In this document: in pieces, positions 40,344 to 49,139 of the stretch
Layout: the number at the start of each line of letters is the position of its first letter
Position numbering within the stretch: position 1 is the first letter of the stretch
Source of the DNA: Desulfobacterales bacterium
GTDB lineage: Bacteria; Desulfobacterota; Desulfobacteria; Desulfobacterales; JAHEIW01
Length of the DNA: 55,144 nt
Assembly (NCBI GenBank): GCA_030066985.1
Contig: JASJAN010000059.1
Location: forward strand, 1 to 55,144
Reading direction: 5' to 3'
Notes under the pieces: generated by a model
What the model was told of the DNA's origin: nothing
Seen by the model: only the letters and a program-made list of their open reading frames with translations
Database searches by the model: none
Made by a program: the position numbers and the translations under genes

Positions 40344-40928
40344 ATGAAAAAAATAATGTTGCTATCTTTTCTATCGATCCTGATATCAGCCTGCACCAGT
40401 TTCGATATCAGCGATCATAATGCATCGATTAACGAGCCAAATCCAGAAATTAAGCGGGTTGCCGTCATTGATTTTGATTTCGCCAGACCCGAAAGGGGTA
40501 GAACGGATCGGGGGCGGATCACCCGGCCGATGAATGCCGGATCGATTATGGCAGATATCTTCGCAGAGCACTTGTTGGCCTCCGGTTTATATGATGTGGT
40601 CGAAAGAAGAAAAGTTGCCCGGATGATGCGCGATTTTGAAATTGATACCAGCGATATTTTTGCCACGGATACGATCAACAAAATGCAACAGGTGCTGAAT
40701 GTCGATGGGTTGGTGGTTGGTGTGGTCATGGAATATGGTGACTGGCGCGGGAGACTCAACTGGGGCGGTGTGGTCGGCTTCAGTGCCCGGCTGGTTCAGG
40801 TCGACTCCGGATCGTTGATATGGGCCGCCAGCGCCAACCGTGACATGGCCATGACCAATTCCACGGCAATCGCCCATGCCGCGTCTGAGGATGCACTTGA
40901 AGACCTTATTGCCAAAATCGGCAGATGA
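40344..40928 (+). CDS. CsgG/DUF799-like lipoprotein
   Basis: A 194-residue lipoprotein: lipobox LISAC (Cys16), then a domain like CsgG/LpoB-type assembly lipoproteins. Visible are RVAVIDFDFARPE, IMADIFAEHLLASGLYDVVE, VDGLVVGVVMEYGDW and ARLVQVDSGSLIWAASANRD. It would sit in the periplasm on the outer membrane. AGGAGG precedes the ATG. It heads a three-gene operon; the next gene starts 14 bases later. Whether it forms a pore is not shown, as this group includes non-pore relatives. Confidence 0.8.
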   Translation: MKKIMLLSFLSILISACTSFDISDHNASINEPNPEIKRVAVIDFDFARPERGRTDRGRITRPMNAGSIMADIFAEHLLASGLYDVVERRKVARMMRDFEIDTSDIFATDTINKMQQVLNVDGLVVGVVMEYGDWRGRLNWGGVVGFSARLVQVDSGSLIWAASANRDMAMTNSTAIAHAASEDALEDLIAKIGR

Positions 40929-40942
40929 TTAAAATTTAATCG

Positions 40943-42034
40943 ATGCGTGAAATATACTCGATAACCCGCCAGGTTTTGCACAATTGCGACATTTCGGATG
41001 CGCAGCACGCCGGACTGTATTCCACCTGTGGTTTGGCTCTGCGCTTGCGTGACCTTTATAAGTGGGAGCATCAATTAAGTCCCTGGGAGGAAAAAGACAC
41101 TTCTGAGATTTTGGACTGGATTGGTGAAAAGGAAACTCTCTGGGAAAAACTGGCAAATGCAAAACACAAAAACATCGAGATACGGGACCAACAATACGAT
41201 TTGTTTGATACGTCTGCAATCAATGCAATCCTTGAGCCCCAGGGCCTATTTTACGGCGCCGGATATGCGTTTAGCCTTAAACCCACTTTTTTTCTGGCTG
41301 AGATCGAAAACAAACGCACAAACAATGGATACAGCGTCTATACGCTTGGCCGCGAACTGGCCCGCGATTTGCTGACCCTGCCCGCCCTGACGCAAGCACA
41401 ACAAATCCTGTTGCGAACCGATTCCGCTCGATTGTATTTGTGGGATCAAATGGCCTACATAAAAAAATCGGGTCGACCCGCCTTACGGTTTGCCCTCGAG
41501 CACTGCGGGCTCAAAACCCAAGATCCAGCGACAATCAGGCAACACCTGCCTGTTATTCTGGCGGCGCAAACAGACAATTATATATTCCATGAAATTGGAG
41601 AACTCAGCGATGATAGTTTTAAACCCAATACTTGGCGCGAAATGATTGCCGACTTTCCGCATTCACCGGTTGAGCTGCTTGCCCGCGGGCTCAAGGACTT
41701 ACTGGCTGACACGCACCCAAGCGGGACGCTTCACCATCTGATCGAAAATCGCAATATGGCCGGTCTTGGATTATATGTCGCTTTTTTGGACGGGATGCTC
41801 AAAGAATTGTTCCCCCATCTGCGTCCTGCATTTAATCACTTTACCAAATCGCAGAATTGGTCTATAATTAAGGAGGTTACATTAGAAAGTCACCATGATG
41901 CCAAGCAAATAGTGTCCGAAATGATGGCTTTGTATCAAACCGGTAAGCAAAAAAACCGGCTTCAATGGGCCAAAGATCAAATTGAGCAACGCCTGTTCGA
42001 AAAAATCAAACAAAAGGAGCTTGCAAGCGCATAA
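40943..42034 (+). CDS. Uncharacterised protein conserved in sulfate reducers (Sfum_1244-like)
   Basis: A 363-residue soluble protein, largely helical, with no signal peptide or membrane segment. The N-terminus MREIYSITRQVLHNCDISDA and LRLRDLYKWEHQLSPWEEKD resemble a family I associate with Syntrophobacter/Desulfobacter (Sfum_1244); I hold that name loosely. No enzymatic motif is seen. There is no ribosome site before ATG 40943, 14 bases after the previous stop, so it is probably coupled. It is followed 16 bases later by the MotA/FliG-like protein, so the three genes likely act together. Confidence 0.6.
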   Translation: MREIYSITRQVLHNCDISDAQHAGLYSTCGLALRLRDLYKWEHQLSPWEEKDTSEILDWIGEKETLWEKLANAKHKNIEIRDQQYDLFDTSAINAILEPQGLFYGAGYAFSLKPTFFLAEIENKRTNNGYSVYTLGRELARDLLTLPALTQAQQILLRTDSARLYLWDQMAYIKKSGRPALRFALEHCGLKTQDPATIRQHLPVILAAQTDNYIFHEIGELSDDSFKPNTWREMIADFPHSPVELLARGLKDLLADTHPSGTLHHLIENRNMAGLGLYVAFLDGMLKELFPHLRPAFNHFTKSQNWSIIKEVTLESHHDAKQIVSEMMALYQTGKQKNRLQWAKDQIEQRLFEKIKQKELASA

Positions 42035-42050
42035 GATCAGGAAATTCTAA

Positions 42051-42791
42051 ATGAATTATGATGCTGAGTTTTGCCAACAGATCCGTGTAAGTGAAGATGA
42101 AAAAAGAGAGTGCCTGTCGCTGATCAGCGAAATTCTACATCTGGCCACCAGTGCCCGCAATTATGGCCTGCTGTCATTTGGTAAAGAAGCAGAGGAAAAT
42201 TCATCTTTTCTGCTGCGCAAAGGGCTTCAGCTGGCTTTGGACGGTGTCAAAAGCCAGACGGCCAGAACAATATTGGAGCTTTACATCTTTACTGCCAATT
42301 ATACCGGCAAAGATCTGCTGGAGCGCTGTATCATTCTTGAAGGCGTCATCGGAATTTTGGATGGGATGCACCCCAAGCTGCTCAAAGAGCTTTTGGTGTC
42401 CTTTCTCGGAGAATCCGGCCATGACATTTACAAGGATGAATATGAGCCGCTGGAAAAGGAAAAACTGGACATCTATCTGAACAAAGTGAAGGATCAAGCG
42501 GCCGCATCAACATCAGCCACTGAGTTGTGTGACCTCATCAAACCGCTCAAAGATACAGTGGTTAAGCGCTTCTTACAAGTTATCAATATCGACGATCTGG
42601 CCAAGGTCATTGTCCGCCTGGACGGTGGCATTCAGACCAGATTGTTTGAGAGTTTGCCGGAACGCGGGGCATTTCTGCTGCTGGATGCCATTGAACAGCT
42701 CAATACGGTTCAACCACATGAAATCGAGGAGGCCCAGGAAAAGGTCGTCGCCATTATCGACGAGCTGAAAGATCAGGATTGGGCCCATTGA
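42051..42791 (+). CDS. Soluble protein with MotA cytoplasmic-like and FliG C-terminal-like regions
   Basis: A 246-residue protein with no membrane helix. Residues about 28-80 match the MotA cytoplasmic pattern: LATSARNYGLLSFGKEAEEN then FLLRKGLQLALDGV (compare MotA GLLALE and FLxxGLxLxxDG). Residues about 169-240 align without gaps to the FliG C-terminal torque domain: VINIDDLAKVIVRLD, LPERGAFLLLDAIE and EEAQEKVVAIIDEL. FliG R281 and D288 equivalents are kept (Arg205, Asp212), while K264, D289 and R297 equivalents are not. AGGAAA precedes the ATG. It ends the three-gene operon. No flagellar gene is near. Domain calls rest on pattern alignment, from memory. Confidence 0.65.
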   Translation: MNYDAEFCQQIRVSEDEKRECLSLISEILHLATSARNYGLLSFGKEAEENSSFLLRKGLQLALDGVKSQTARTILELYIFTANYTGKDLLERCIILEGVIGILDGMHPKLLKELLVSFLGESGHDIYKDEYEPLEKEKLDIYLNKVKDQAAASTSATELCDLIKPLKDTVVKRFLQVINIDDLAKVIVRLDGGIQTRLFESLPERGAFLLLDAIEQLNTVQPHEIEEAQEKVVAIIDELKDQDWAH

Positions 42792-42979
42792 CATATTATG
42801 TTCACGTTGATGCCTAAAAACACCCCGCCGAACCATCAGTGCCGCAGAACTGACTGAAATCTATCAGAACAATTCCGACAGGTTTTTACAAGCCACGTAA
42901 AACTAATTTATAAATGCATCTTGCCCCAAGGACCGGCACAACGACCTAAACGGGCCCAACCGGCAAACCTTTTGATAGC

Positions 42980-43720
42980 CTATTGGCCGGCGAATACTTT
43001 CTGGAGCAGATCGGTAACCCGGGCAGTCGGCTGGGTGCGGATTTGCCTCTCCTGTTCAGCCAGCATTTTAAACAGCCCATCCAAAGCCCCATCGGTGACA
43101 TACTGATCTAAATCAAAACTGGCGCTTTTACCGAAGGGCATGCTGGTGATCTTGTCGCTTAACTCCTGGTAGGATCGGGTAACCCCCACCTCACCCATGG
43201 CATCTTTTACGATGGGTTTAAAAACCTCCTGCAGCCGATTGGAGGTTTTATCCTTAAAATAAAGGGTCGCTTCATTATCACGTCCGTTTAGAATTTTTTG
43301 GGCATCATCAAAATTCATATCGGAAATGGCGTCCCAGAAAATGGATTTGGCCTCGGGTGCTGCCCGCTCGGCAGCCCGGTTCATGCTCAATTCGAATGCA
43401 TCTATTTTTTCGCCATAACCGGCGGCTCTGAGCCATTTATCTGCTTTCTCGACGGATTCGGGTAGTGGAATTTTTATTGCCGGATTCTTATAAAATCCAT
43501 CCGGCTGGGATACGAGCCCCACTGCTTTTTCAGTGCCCACCTGCAGCGCTTCTTTAAGACCCGCTGTAATTTCATCACTGCTGAGCCCACTGGCAGATCC
43601 GCCCAATGTTTTCTGCGCCTCCTTGGCCATATCTCTCAAACCGGCAGCAAAGCCAAACTGAACGCTGAAAATCATCAACGCGATAATTGTCACACTGCCC
43701 TTGTATCGAAAAATATTCAT
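42980..43720 (-). CDS. Exported DUF4197-family protein
   Basis: A 246-residue exported protein: N-terminal signal (GSVTIIALMIFSVQFGFAAG), then a helical DUF4197 domain. SSDEITAGLKEALQVGTEKA, IKIPLPESVEKADKWLRAAG, LSMNRAAERAAPEAKSIFWD, MNFDDAQKILNG and YVTDGALDGLFKMLAEQE are the typical blocks. AAAGGAG precedes the ATG. It lies downstream of the coiled-coil protein gene on the same strand, with about 135 bases between. Family function is unknown; it is widespread in Gram-negative bacteria. Confidence 0.85.
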   Translation of the reverse strand: MNIFRYKGSVTIIALMIFSVQFGFAAGLRDMAKEAQKTLGGSASGLSSDEITAGLKEALQVGTEKAVGLVSQPDGFYKNPAIKIPLPESVEKADKWLRAAGYGEKIDAFELSMNRAAERAAPEAKSIFWDAISDMNFDDAQKILNGRDNEATLYFKDKTSNRLQEVFKPIVKDAMGEVGVTRSYQELSDKITSMPFGKSASFDLDQYVTDGALDGLFKMLAEQERQIRTQPTARVTDLLQKVFAGQ

Positions 43721-43856
43721 AGGATGCTCCTTTCGAATTTATACGGATCGGGCAATGTCGTTTGAATGCACGCCAATATCTGAAAGTTGTGACCGGAATA
43801 CATCAGGCGAGAGCAGCCATTGGTTGTGCGGTCGCGCCATTTACCCGTTATACCGA

Positions 43857-44759
43857 CTATTGGGTGTTTTCAGCCTCGGCCGCCGAACCCTGCGTATCGG
43901 CGGTATCTTTCGTATTGGCCATTGCCCGAATCTCATTCAAACGTACTTTTAGCGTATTGATCTCATCGGCATTCGCTGCAATCGTTGCCTTAAGGTTCTG
44001 GTTCTCGGCCATCAGATTCTGGTTCTGATTGTTGGCCGCCTGCAGTCCAGCATTTTGTTTCTCGAGCTCTGCTTTTTCATTTGCGCAGACTTGAGCTTGC
44101 ATTTCATATTCCCGCTTTTCGGCGAGGAGCCGATTATTTTCGCCACCGACCTTCTGCAAGTCAGCTTTTTCTTTCTCCAATCGGGAATTGGTTTCTGCTA
44201 AAAGAGAGATGTTGGACTTCAATTGCTCATTTTCAGCAGACAGGTTCTGCACCTGATCGATCTGGGAACGCAGGGTAGAATTTTCCTGTTCCGTGCTGTT
44301 TTTAGCCTCAATCAATGCCTGAATCTGATCGGTTAATTCCAAATTTTTCTCAGTTGCTGATTTATCGGAGCTGAGGGCCGTTTGCAGGGCGGCATTTTCC
44401 TCCTGCAGCGATTTTATCTGCATCTCAAGGTTTTGGGTGCGATCATCTTCTGCTTCTGCCGGCGTTGTTTCTTCCTTGGCCACTTCTGCCGGCGGTGTTT
44501 CTACCTTTGCCACTTCTGCCGGCTTTTCTGATTCGCCGCTTGCCGGCGTCGCTTGAAGCGCAGTTGCCAACTGAGTTTCAAGATCGCCTTGGCGTGCTTC
44601 TAAGTCCGTAATGTGCTGGGCGGCCTCTCTGAGGAGTGCCGGAAAATCCCGCTCCTCGCCATCTGTGACCCCCCAGATGTAATAGCCGGCAATGACACCG
44701 CCGCAAAATAAGATCAGCACCAAAACGCCGATGAAGATGATTGTGTTTTTGCTTGTCAT
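43857..44759 (-). CDS. Membrane-anchored coiled-coil protein
   Basis: A 300-residue protein with one N-terminal membrane helix (IIFIGVLVLILFCGGVIAGY, residues 7-26) and a long coiled coil from about 40 to 290. Pro/Glu/Ala repeats break it near residues 70-105 (PAEVAKVETPPAEVAKEETT). The coil is Asn/Gln/Glu-rich, with many ENxxLK units. GGGAGG precedes the ATG. It may serve as a periplasmic spacer or a scaffold. Low complexity gives little family information. Confidence 0.7.
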   Translation of the reverse strand: MTSKNTIIFIGVLVLILFCGGVIAGYYIWGVTDGEERDFPALLREAAQHITDLEARQGDLETQLATALQATPASGESEKPAEVAKVETPPAEVAKEETTPAEAEDDRTQNLEMQIKSLQEENAALQTALSSDKSATEKNLELTDQIQALIEAKNSTEQENSTLRSQIDQVQNLSAENEQLKSNISLLAETNSRLEKEKADLQKVGGENNRLLAEKREYEMQAQVCANEKAELEKQNAGLQAANNQNQNLMAENQNLKATIAANADEINTLKVRLNEIRAMANTKDTADTQGSAAEAENTQ

Positions 44760-45329
44760 AATTATCCTCCCCGCAAGATGATTGTGTGGTTAACCAAACA
44801 GTTTCCGGCACAGAGCGGCTGCCGGCCTTATTTGACGCCAACTATTTTCGAAGCAAGCGGCTGCTGTCCCTAAAGAGCAATATGGGTGCCATCGGCTCAT
44901 CCAGCATCGGCAAAGCATCGCAGCTCCCATCTAACAAATTGAAATGATTTTGAATATGAAACATACTTCACAAGATCTCTTGCTTTTAGAACCATGAAGA
45001 TAGGGGGGCAATTCCCCCATCGCAGTGCGGGTTATAGCGCACACTCATCCTGAATCCGCTTGCTCATATAGCGCCGCCCAATGAATATCAAGCACCTGAC
45101 AGCTGATTATTTTGCGCTAACTGGCATCGTTTGGGTCTGAGCAGATGATATAACCGGCCGCGACACCCGCAATCAAGGAACGTTAATCCAAATTTAAAAT
45201 TCTAAATAAATTACTTTGATTATTAAGCCAAAAAAAGAATTGTCAAGAAGATCTCCGCTGTATAGAATGCGACAAGATTCGATGGTTGCTATTGGTGATA
45301 AAAAGATAACTTAAATCTGGCGTCGGAAT
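44760..45329. other. Long intergenic region before the ankyrin-caspase operon
   Basis: About 570 bases separate two divergent genes. A GGGGGG/CCCCC hairpin lies near 45004-45020 (loop AATT). A promoter ends the region (45240-45268). No gene is supported. Confidence 0.4.
45240..45268 (+). promoter_or_regulatory. Sigma-70 promoter of the DUF1285-like/caspase operon
   Basis: -35 TTGTCA (45240-45245), 17-base spacer, -10 TAGAAT (45263-45268), about 60 bases upstream of the first start codon. Confidence 0.55.
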
Positions 45330-45791
45330 ATGCACAAAAAACGCACCGAAATTGTGATCCCCAAGGAAAAAGCGGTATTCTGGCTGGATAAAAACGGGCG
45401 CTGGCACAATGCACACGGGGAGTTTGAGCATAAAAAAATCATCGATTATTTTCATGCCGCCATCAGAAAAGACGCCCAGGGATATTACCTTTACCAGGAA
45501 AGAGACAACATTCTGGAAAAGGTTTATTTTTATTACGAAGACACGGCACTGTTCGCAGTAGACTTCGTCAAAGACCCTGAACCCACCTTGATCCTGAATA
45601 CGCATAACCAGATCGCACTAAAACCGAAAAGCCTTTTCATTAAAAAGGACAGCCTGTATATGAAGCACGGCACAGAAACCATCAAGTTTACCGATCGCGG
45701 GCTTCTGAAAATCTCGGATTTGATGGAGTGTGAAGACGAAAAATACTTTGTCAAAGTAAAACATAAGAGATACAAAATACCCGAAAAATAG
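45330..45791 (+). CDS. Hypothetical protein, DUF1285-like
   Basis: A 153-residue cytoplasmic protein. IVIPKEKAVFWLDKNGRWHN, then FEHKKIIDYFHAAIRKDAQG and YYLYQERDN, recalls DUF1285 (an I-x-x-x-G-x-W opening, then a short helical stretch and YxL). The resemblance is by pattern only. It precedes the ankyrin-caspase lipoprotein by 31 bases and shares its promoter, so it may be a partner, inhibitor or chaperone. Ribosome site weak. Function unknown. Confidence 0.6.
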   Translation: MHKKRTEIVIPKEKAVFWLDKNGRWHNAHGEFEHKKIIDYFHAAIRKDAQGYYLYQERDNILEKVYFYYEDTALFAVDFVKDPEPTLILNTHNQIALKPKSLFIKKDSLYMKHGTETIKFTDRGLLKISDLMECEDEKYFVKVKHKRYKIPEK

Positions 45792-45822
45792 CAACTTATT
45801 CTTTTTCAGCCAGGGGGCCAAA

Positions 45823-47490
45823 ATGAAATTGTTAAATATAGGGTGCGGGCTGGTGATGATCTTATTGTTGTTTATCGGATGCACCACAACCGGCTCTATG
45901 AAGGATCCGCTGATTGAAGCCGTTGAAAGCGGCAATCTGGACGAAGTGAAGCTGCAGTTAAAAATGAGCTACGGCGGCGCCAGGCATATGCGTGATAAAA
46001 ATGGCAAGACTCTTTTGCATCTGGCAACTGAATACGGACATGCGCCTATTGTTAAATACCTTCTGGCAAACGGGATGAACCCGGACACCATCGACCGGAT
46101 CGGGGATACGGCCCTTCAGATTGCTGCTTACAATGGTTATGCGGATATTACCGAACAATTGTTAGCGGCCGGCGCCAATGTCAATACGGCCAACACTTAT
46201 GGCATTACCCCGTTGCTAAATGCACTGTTTAATCAGCAGTATGATATTGCACGATTATTGGTTCGCAATGGTGCGAACATCCATTCCAAAAGCGTCAATG
46301 GTAGCCCCCCTTTACATGTGGCCGCCAAAAACGGGAATCTGGAATTCGTCAAATTCCTAATCAATCAGGGTGCCGATGTAAACGCCAGCGGGCAATTCAG
46401 CTTCAAGCCTATTCACTTTGCTGCCGAATATGGTCATCTGGCAGTGGTTCAATACCTGGTATCCAAAGGTGCTGATGTCAATGCCAGGGATACTTACGGC
46501 CGGACCCCTTTACATGAGGCCATTCAAAAAGGCCACCTGGAAGTGGTCAAATTTTTAATTCAAAACGGTGCCGATTACAGGGCACGCGATCTGCAGAACA
46601 CCACACCACTAAAGCTTGCCCGACGGTCGAAAAACAGTGAGATCGAATATTTCATCACCGGTCTGTTTGTTGACAAAGTGCAAAAAAAAGCAAGACCCGT
46701 AAGCCCCAGCAGTGATTATTCAGCCAGCGGACGAATAAAACTGCCACAATCGGATTCACCGGTTGCGGCACAAAAAATTGATTTCGGCACTTATCACGCC
46801 CTGGTCATCGGCAATAACGACTACCAACATTTACCCAAGCTGCAAACTGCTAAAAGCGATGCCAATGATGTCGGCCGTATCTTGAAAAGCCATTATGGCT
46901 TTCAGGTTCAACTGCTTTTAGATGCGGATCGCAGCCAGATTCTGGTAGCACTTAGCCGCCTCAGGTCACAATTAAGCGCAAGAGATAACCTGTTAATATA
47001 TTATGCGGGCCATGGTTGGCTGGACAGAGAGGGCGATGAAGGATACTGGCTACCAATTGATGCCCAACTGGCGAACACCGTTAATTGGGTGTCAAATTCA
47101 TCTATCACCACGATGTTAAGGGGGATGAAAGCGAAACATGTGCTCATCGTAGCCGATAGCTGTTATGCTGGCAAGCTGGCCAGAGGTCTGCATACGATTA
47201 AAAAATCACGGGACTACCTTTACCGCATTTCAAACAAAAGAGCCCGATCGGTTTTATCATCGGGTGGACTGGAGCCGGTTGTAGACAGCGGTGGCAGCGG
47301 TCATCATTCGGTTTTTGCATCCGCTTTTATGACCGCGTTACTGGAGAATACCAGCATAATGGACGCCACCCAACTTTTCAGCACCATTCGGCGCCCGGTA
47401 ATGCTCAACTCAGATCAGACACCGGAATATTCCGATCTGCGCAAAGCCGGTCATGAGGGCGGAGACTTTATTTTTGTCCGCAAAGAGTAA
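45823..47490 (+). CDS. Caspase-family lipoprotein 2 with ankyrin repeats
   Basis: A 555-residue lipoprotein: lipobox LLFIGC (Cys20), then about seven ankyrin repeats (residues about 29-280; for example GKTLLHLATEYGHAPIVKYL, GRTPLHEAIQKGHLEVVKFL). A Ser/Pro linker follows, then a caspase domain at about 318-553. The catalytic dyad is His397 (YYAGHGW) and Cys447 (VADSCYAG). The peptidase half shares most residues with caspase 1 (DNLLIYYAGHGWLD, GDEGYWLP, SVFASAF), so the two domains are close paralogs with different sensor halves. AGGGGG precedes the ATG. Second gene of its operon. Confidence 0.92.
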   Translation: MKLLNIGCGLVMILLLFIGCTTTGSMKDPLIEAVESGNLDEVKLQLKMSYGGARHMRDKNGKTLLHLATEYGHAPIVKYLLANGMNPDTIDRIGDTALQIAAYNGYADITEQLLAAGANVNTANTYGITPLLNALFNQQYDIARLLVRNGANIHSKSVNGSPPLHVAAKNGNLEFVKFLINQGADVNASGQFSFKPIHFAAEYGHLAVVQYLVSKGADVNARDTYGRTPLHEAIQKGHLEVVKFLIQNGADYRARDLQNTTPLKLARRSKNSEIEYFITGLFVDKVQKKARPVSPSSDYSASGRIKLPQSDSPVAAQKIDFGTYHALVIGNNDYQHLPKLQTAKSDANDVGRILKSHYGFQVQLLLDADRSQILVALSRLRSQLSARDNLLIYYAGHGWLDREGDEGYWLPIDAQLANTVNWVSNSSITTMLRGMKAKHVLIVADSCYAGKLARGLHTIKKSRDYLYRISNKRARSVLSSGGLEPVVDSGGSGHHSVFASAFMTALLENTSIMDATQLFSTIRRPVMLNSDQTPEYSDLRKAGHEGGDFIFVRKE

Positions 47491-47551
47491 TCTTAAGTCC
47501 ACCATAAAATCCATCTTTGCGGGTTGTCCGGTTGAGTCCGCCTCCGGCGGA

Positions 47552-47609
47552 TTGAGCCCGTTAGTATGGAATGCTATCGGATTTTATTTTTTCGGGCAAA
47601 CGGGCTGAA
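47552..47609. repeat. GTTGAGCCCGTT inverted-repeat element, copy 2
   Basis: TTGAGCCCGTT (47552-47562) and AACGGGCTGAA (47599-47609) form a near-perfect inverted repeat of the same wording as 30522-30590. TCCGCCTCCGGCGGA, a small hairpin, lies just before it. It fills the gap between two convergent ankyrin genes, so it may serve as a terminator. Confidence 0.65.
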
Positions 47610-47626
47610 CCTTTTCCGATGGATTT

Positions 47627-48397
47627 TTAGTTGCAGGGTGGTGCGGTAACCAGCAGCTGAAATATGCCGGTATATTGTTTTTCCACAGCCCACTTGGAAG
47701 CTGTTTTGCCCTGATCGTCGACAGCGCGAACATCAGCACAGTTTTCCAGCAGGATTTGAACCACTTTTTCATGGCCGCGCTGAACAGCGAAAATCAGAGC
47801 CGTGTTATTGGTCTTGTCTTTGAGGTTTACATCGGCGCCAAGCGCAATCAACTGCTCAACGACCTCAGAATATCCACCGGCCGCTGCAAAAATCAGCGCA
47901 CTTTTACCGCTTCGGTCCGTAAGATTGATAAACTCAGGCGGGGCTTGCATGTCTTGAATTAATCCTTGATGGCCGTTTAAGGCTGCGAACATGATGGCAG
48001 TGGCACCGGTATTGTTTTGAGTCTCAATTTTTGCACCGTTCTGCAGTAATATCTTAGCGATTTCACGGTAGCCAAACTGGGCTGCCATCATCAGCGATGT
48101 CCAGCCAGCGTTTTCCTGGGCGTTTGGGCTGGCACCCCGGTTGATGAGCTCTTGGACGATATTTTCGTGGCCTTCGTAGGTGGCTTTCATTAGGGCGGTC
48201 CAACCATCCAAATCTTTTGCCTCCACCGGTACGCCCTTTTCCAGTATTTTTTTTACGGTATCGATTTCGCCCAGTTCGGCAGCGCTGATAAGCTGTTCAG
48301 ATAGCTTTCCGGCGCTCACACGCTCATTTGAAAATAGCATCAATCCGCACAAGGCGATCAGGAGCAAAACCAGGGCCTTTTGGCGTGACAGTTCCAT
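47627..48397 (-). CDS. Secreted ankyrin-repeat protein
   Basis: A 256-residue exported protein: signal peptide (KALVLLLIALCGLMLFSNER), then about six ankyrin repeats (LDGWTALMKATYEGHENIVQ, NAGWTSLMMAAQFGYREIAK, KTNNTALIFAVQRGHEKVVQ). It ends shortly after the last repeat. AGCTCGGGGG precedes the ATG. It is convergent with the ankyrin-caspase gene, and its periplasmic location matches that protein's sensor half. A role as ligand, inhibitor or scaffold is possible but not shown. Confidence 0.88.
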   Translation of the reverse strand: MELSRQKALVLLLIALCGLMLFSNERVSAGKLSEQLISAAELGEIDTVKKILEKGVPVEAKDLDGWTALMKATYEGHENIVQELINRGASPNAQENAGWTSLMMAAQFGYREIAKILLQNGAKIETQNNTGATAIMFAALNGHQGLIQDMQAPPEFINLTDRSGKSALIFAAAGGYSEVVEQLIALGADVNLKDKTNNTALIFAVQRGHEKVVQILLENCADVRAVDDQGKTASKWAVEKQYTGIFQLLVTAPPCN

Positions 48398-48451
48398 ATT
48401 TCCCCCGAGCTGGACCGCAATTTAAAAAAGCAGACGATATGATCAACAAAA

Positions 48452-48766
48452 TTAGGTTTTACGAGATTCTTCCGGACAGCACTCCTGGATTTCCTTCTCT
48501 AACTTCTTTGAATAATCCTCTAGTTTAGACTTTGCGGTTTCAAGTTCTTCTATAATTTCAATCCGTTCAAATTCACGGGCTTCAACTTTAACCAGCATCA
48601 TACCGAAAGATTCGGCCAATTCTGCCAGGATACTCGGATACCGGCCTTTCTTTGACAGTTCAAACAGCCGTTCTGAATCTTCTTTGTCGTATTTGCCGGA
48701 TGCAATTTTTTTACAGCAGGAATTCAACATGTCAAATAAATCAAGGTAATAACGCTCAAAATCCAT
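48452..48766 (-). CDS. Hypothetical coiled-coil protein
   Basis: A 104-residue cytoplasmic protein, helical, with a C-terminal coiled coil (IEIIEELETAKSKLEDYSKK). Cys pairs sit at both ends (NSCCKK, QECCPEES). ATG 48766 is preferred (AAAGGA about 10 bases upstream); an in-frame start at 48814 lacks a ribosome site. The ankyrin gene follows 54 bases later on the same strand. No family is recognised. Confidence 0.6.
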   Translation of the reverse strand: MDFERYYLDLFDMLNSCCKKIASGKYDKEDSERLFELSKKGRYPSILAELAESFGMMLVKVEAREFERIEIIEELETAKSKLEDYSKKLEKEIQECCPEESRKT

Positions 48767-48854
48767 TATCTTTTTTCCTTTCATCCTAAACGCAAACGAA
48801 CCGGCGTTATCCATTTTTGATTCATAAATCAGAAAAAGTCAGTAATAAATATTT

Positions 48855-48887
48855 AATATAGCGTCTTTTCGGAAGACACGCAATATT
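48855..48887. other. Hairpin in the gap before the HtrA-like gene
   Basis: AATAT (48855-48859) pairs with ATATT (48883-48887), and GCGT/ACGC plus CTT/AAG extend it around TTCGG. It resembles the hairpin at 24883-24902. The remaining gap 48767-49139 holds no gene. Confidence 0.4.
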
Positions 48888-49139
48888 GAACACCTCATTA
48901 ATACCAACTAACACTTGCGCATTTCTCGAGGCACTTGTTTGCAAAACGATTCCATGGGATTATATTGGTAGGTGACGAACCATGTTGCAATTAGGACGAC
49001 ATATTGCACTGTCTTCTGTGGTGTCTTGATCTCAAAAAAGACCCGCTAAGAAAACCGCTATGGCCTCAAGTTCTATCTATAGCTCATGGTGTATCCGCAG
49101 GCTGACTTCAGGCGCCCAGTGCAGTAATGGAGTTGGATC

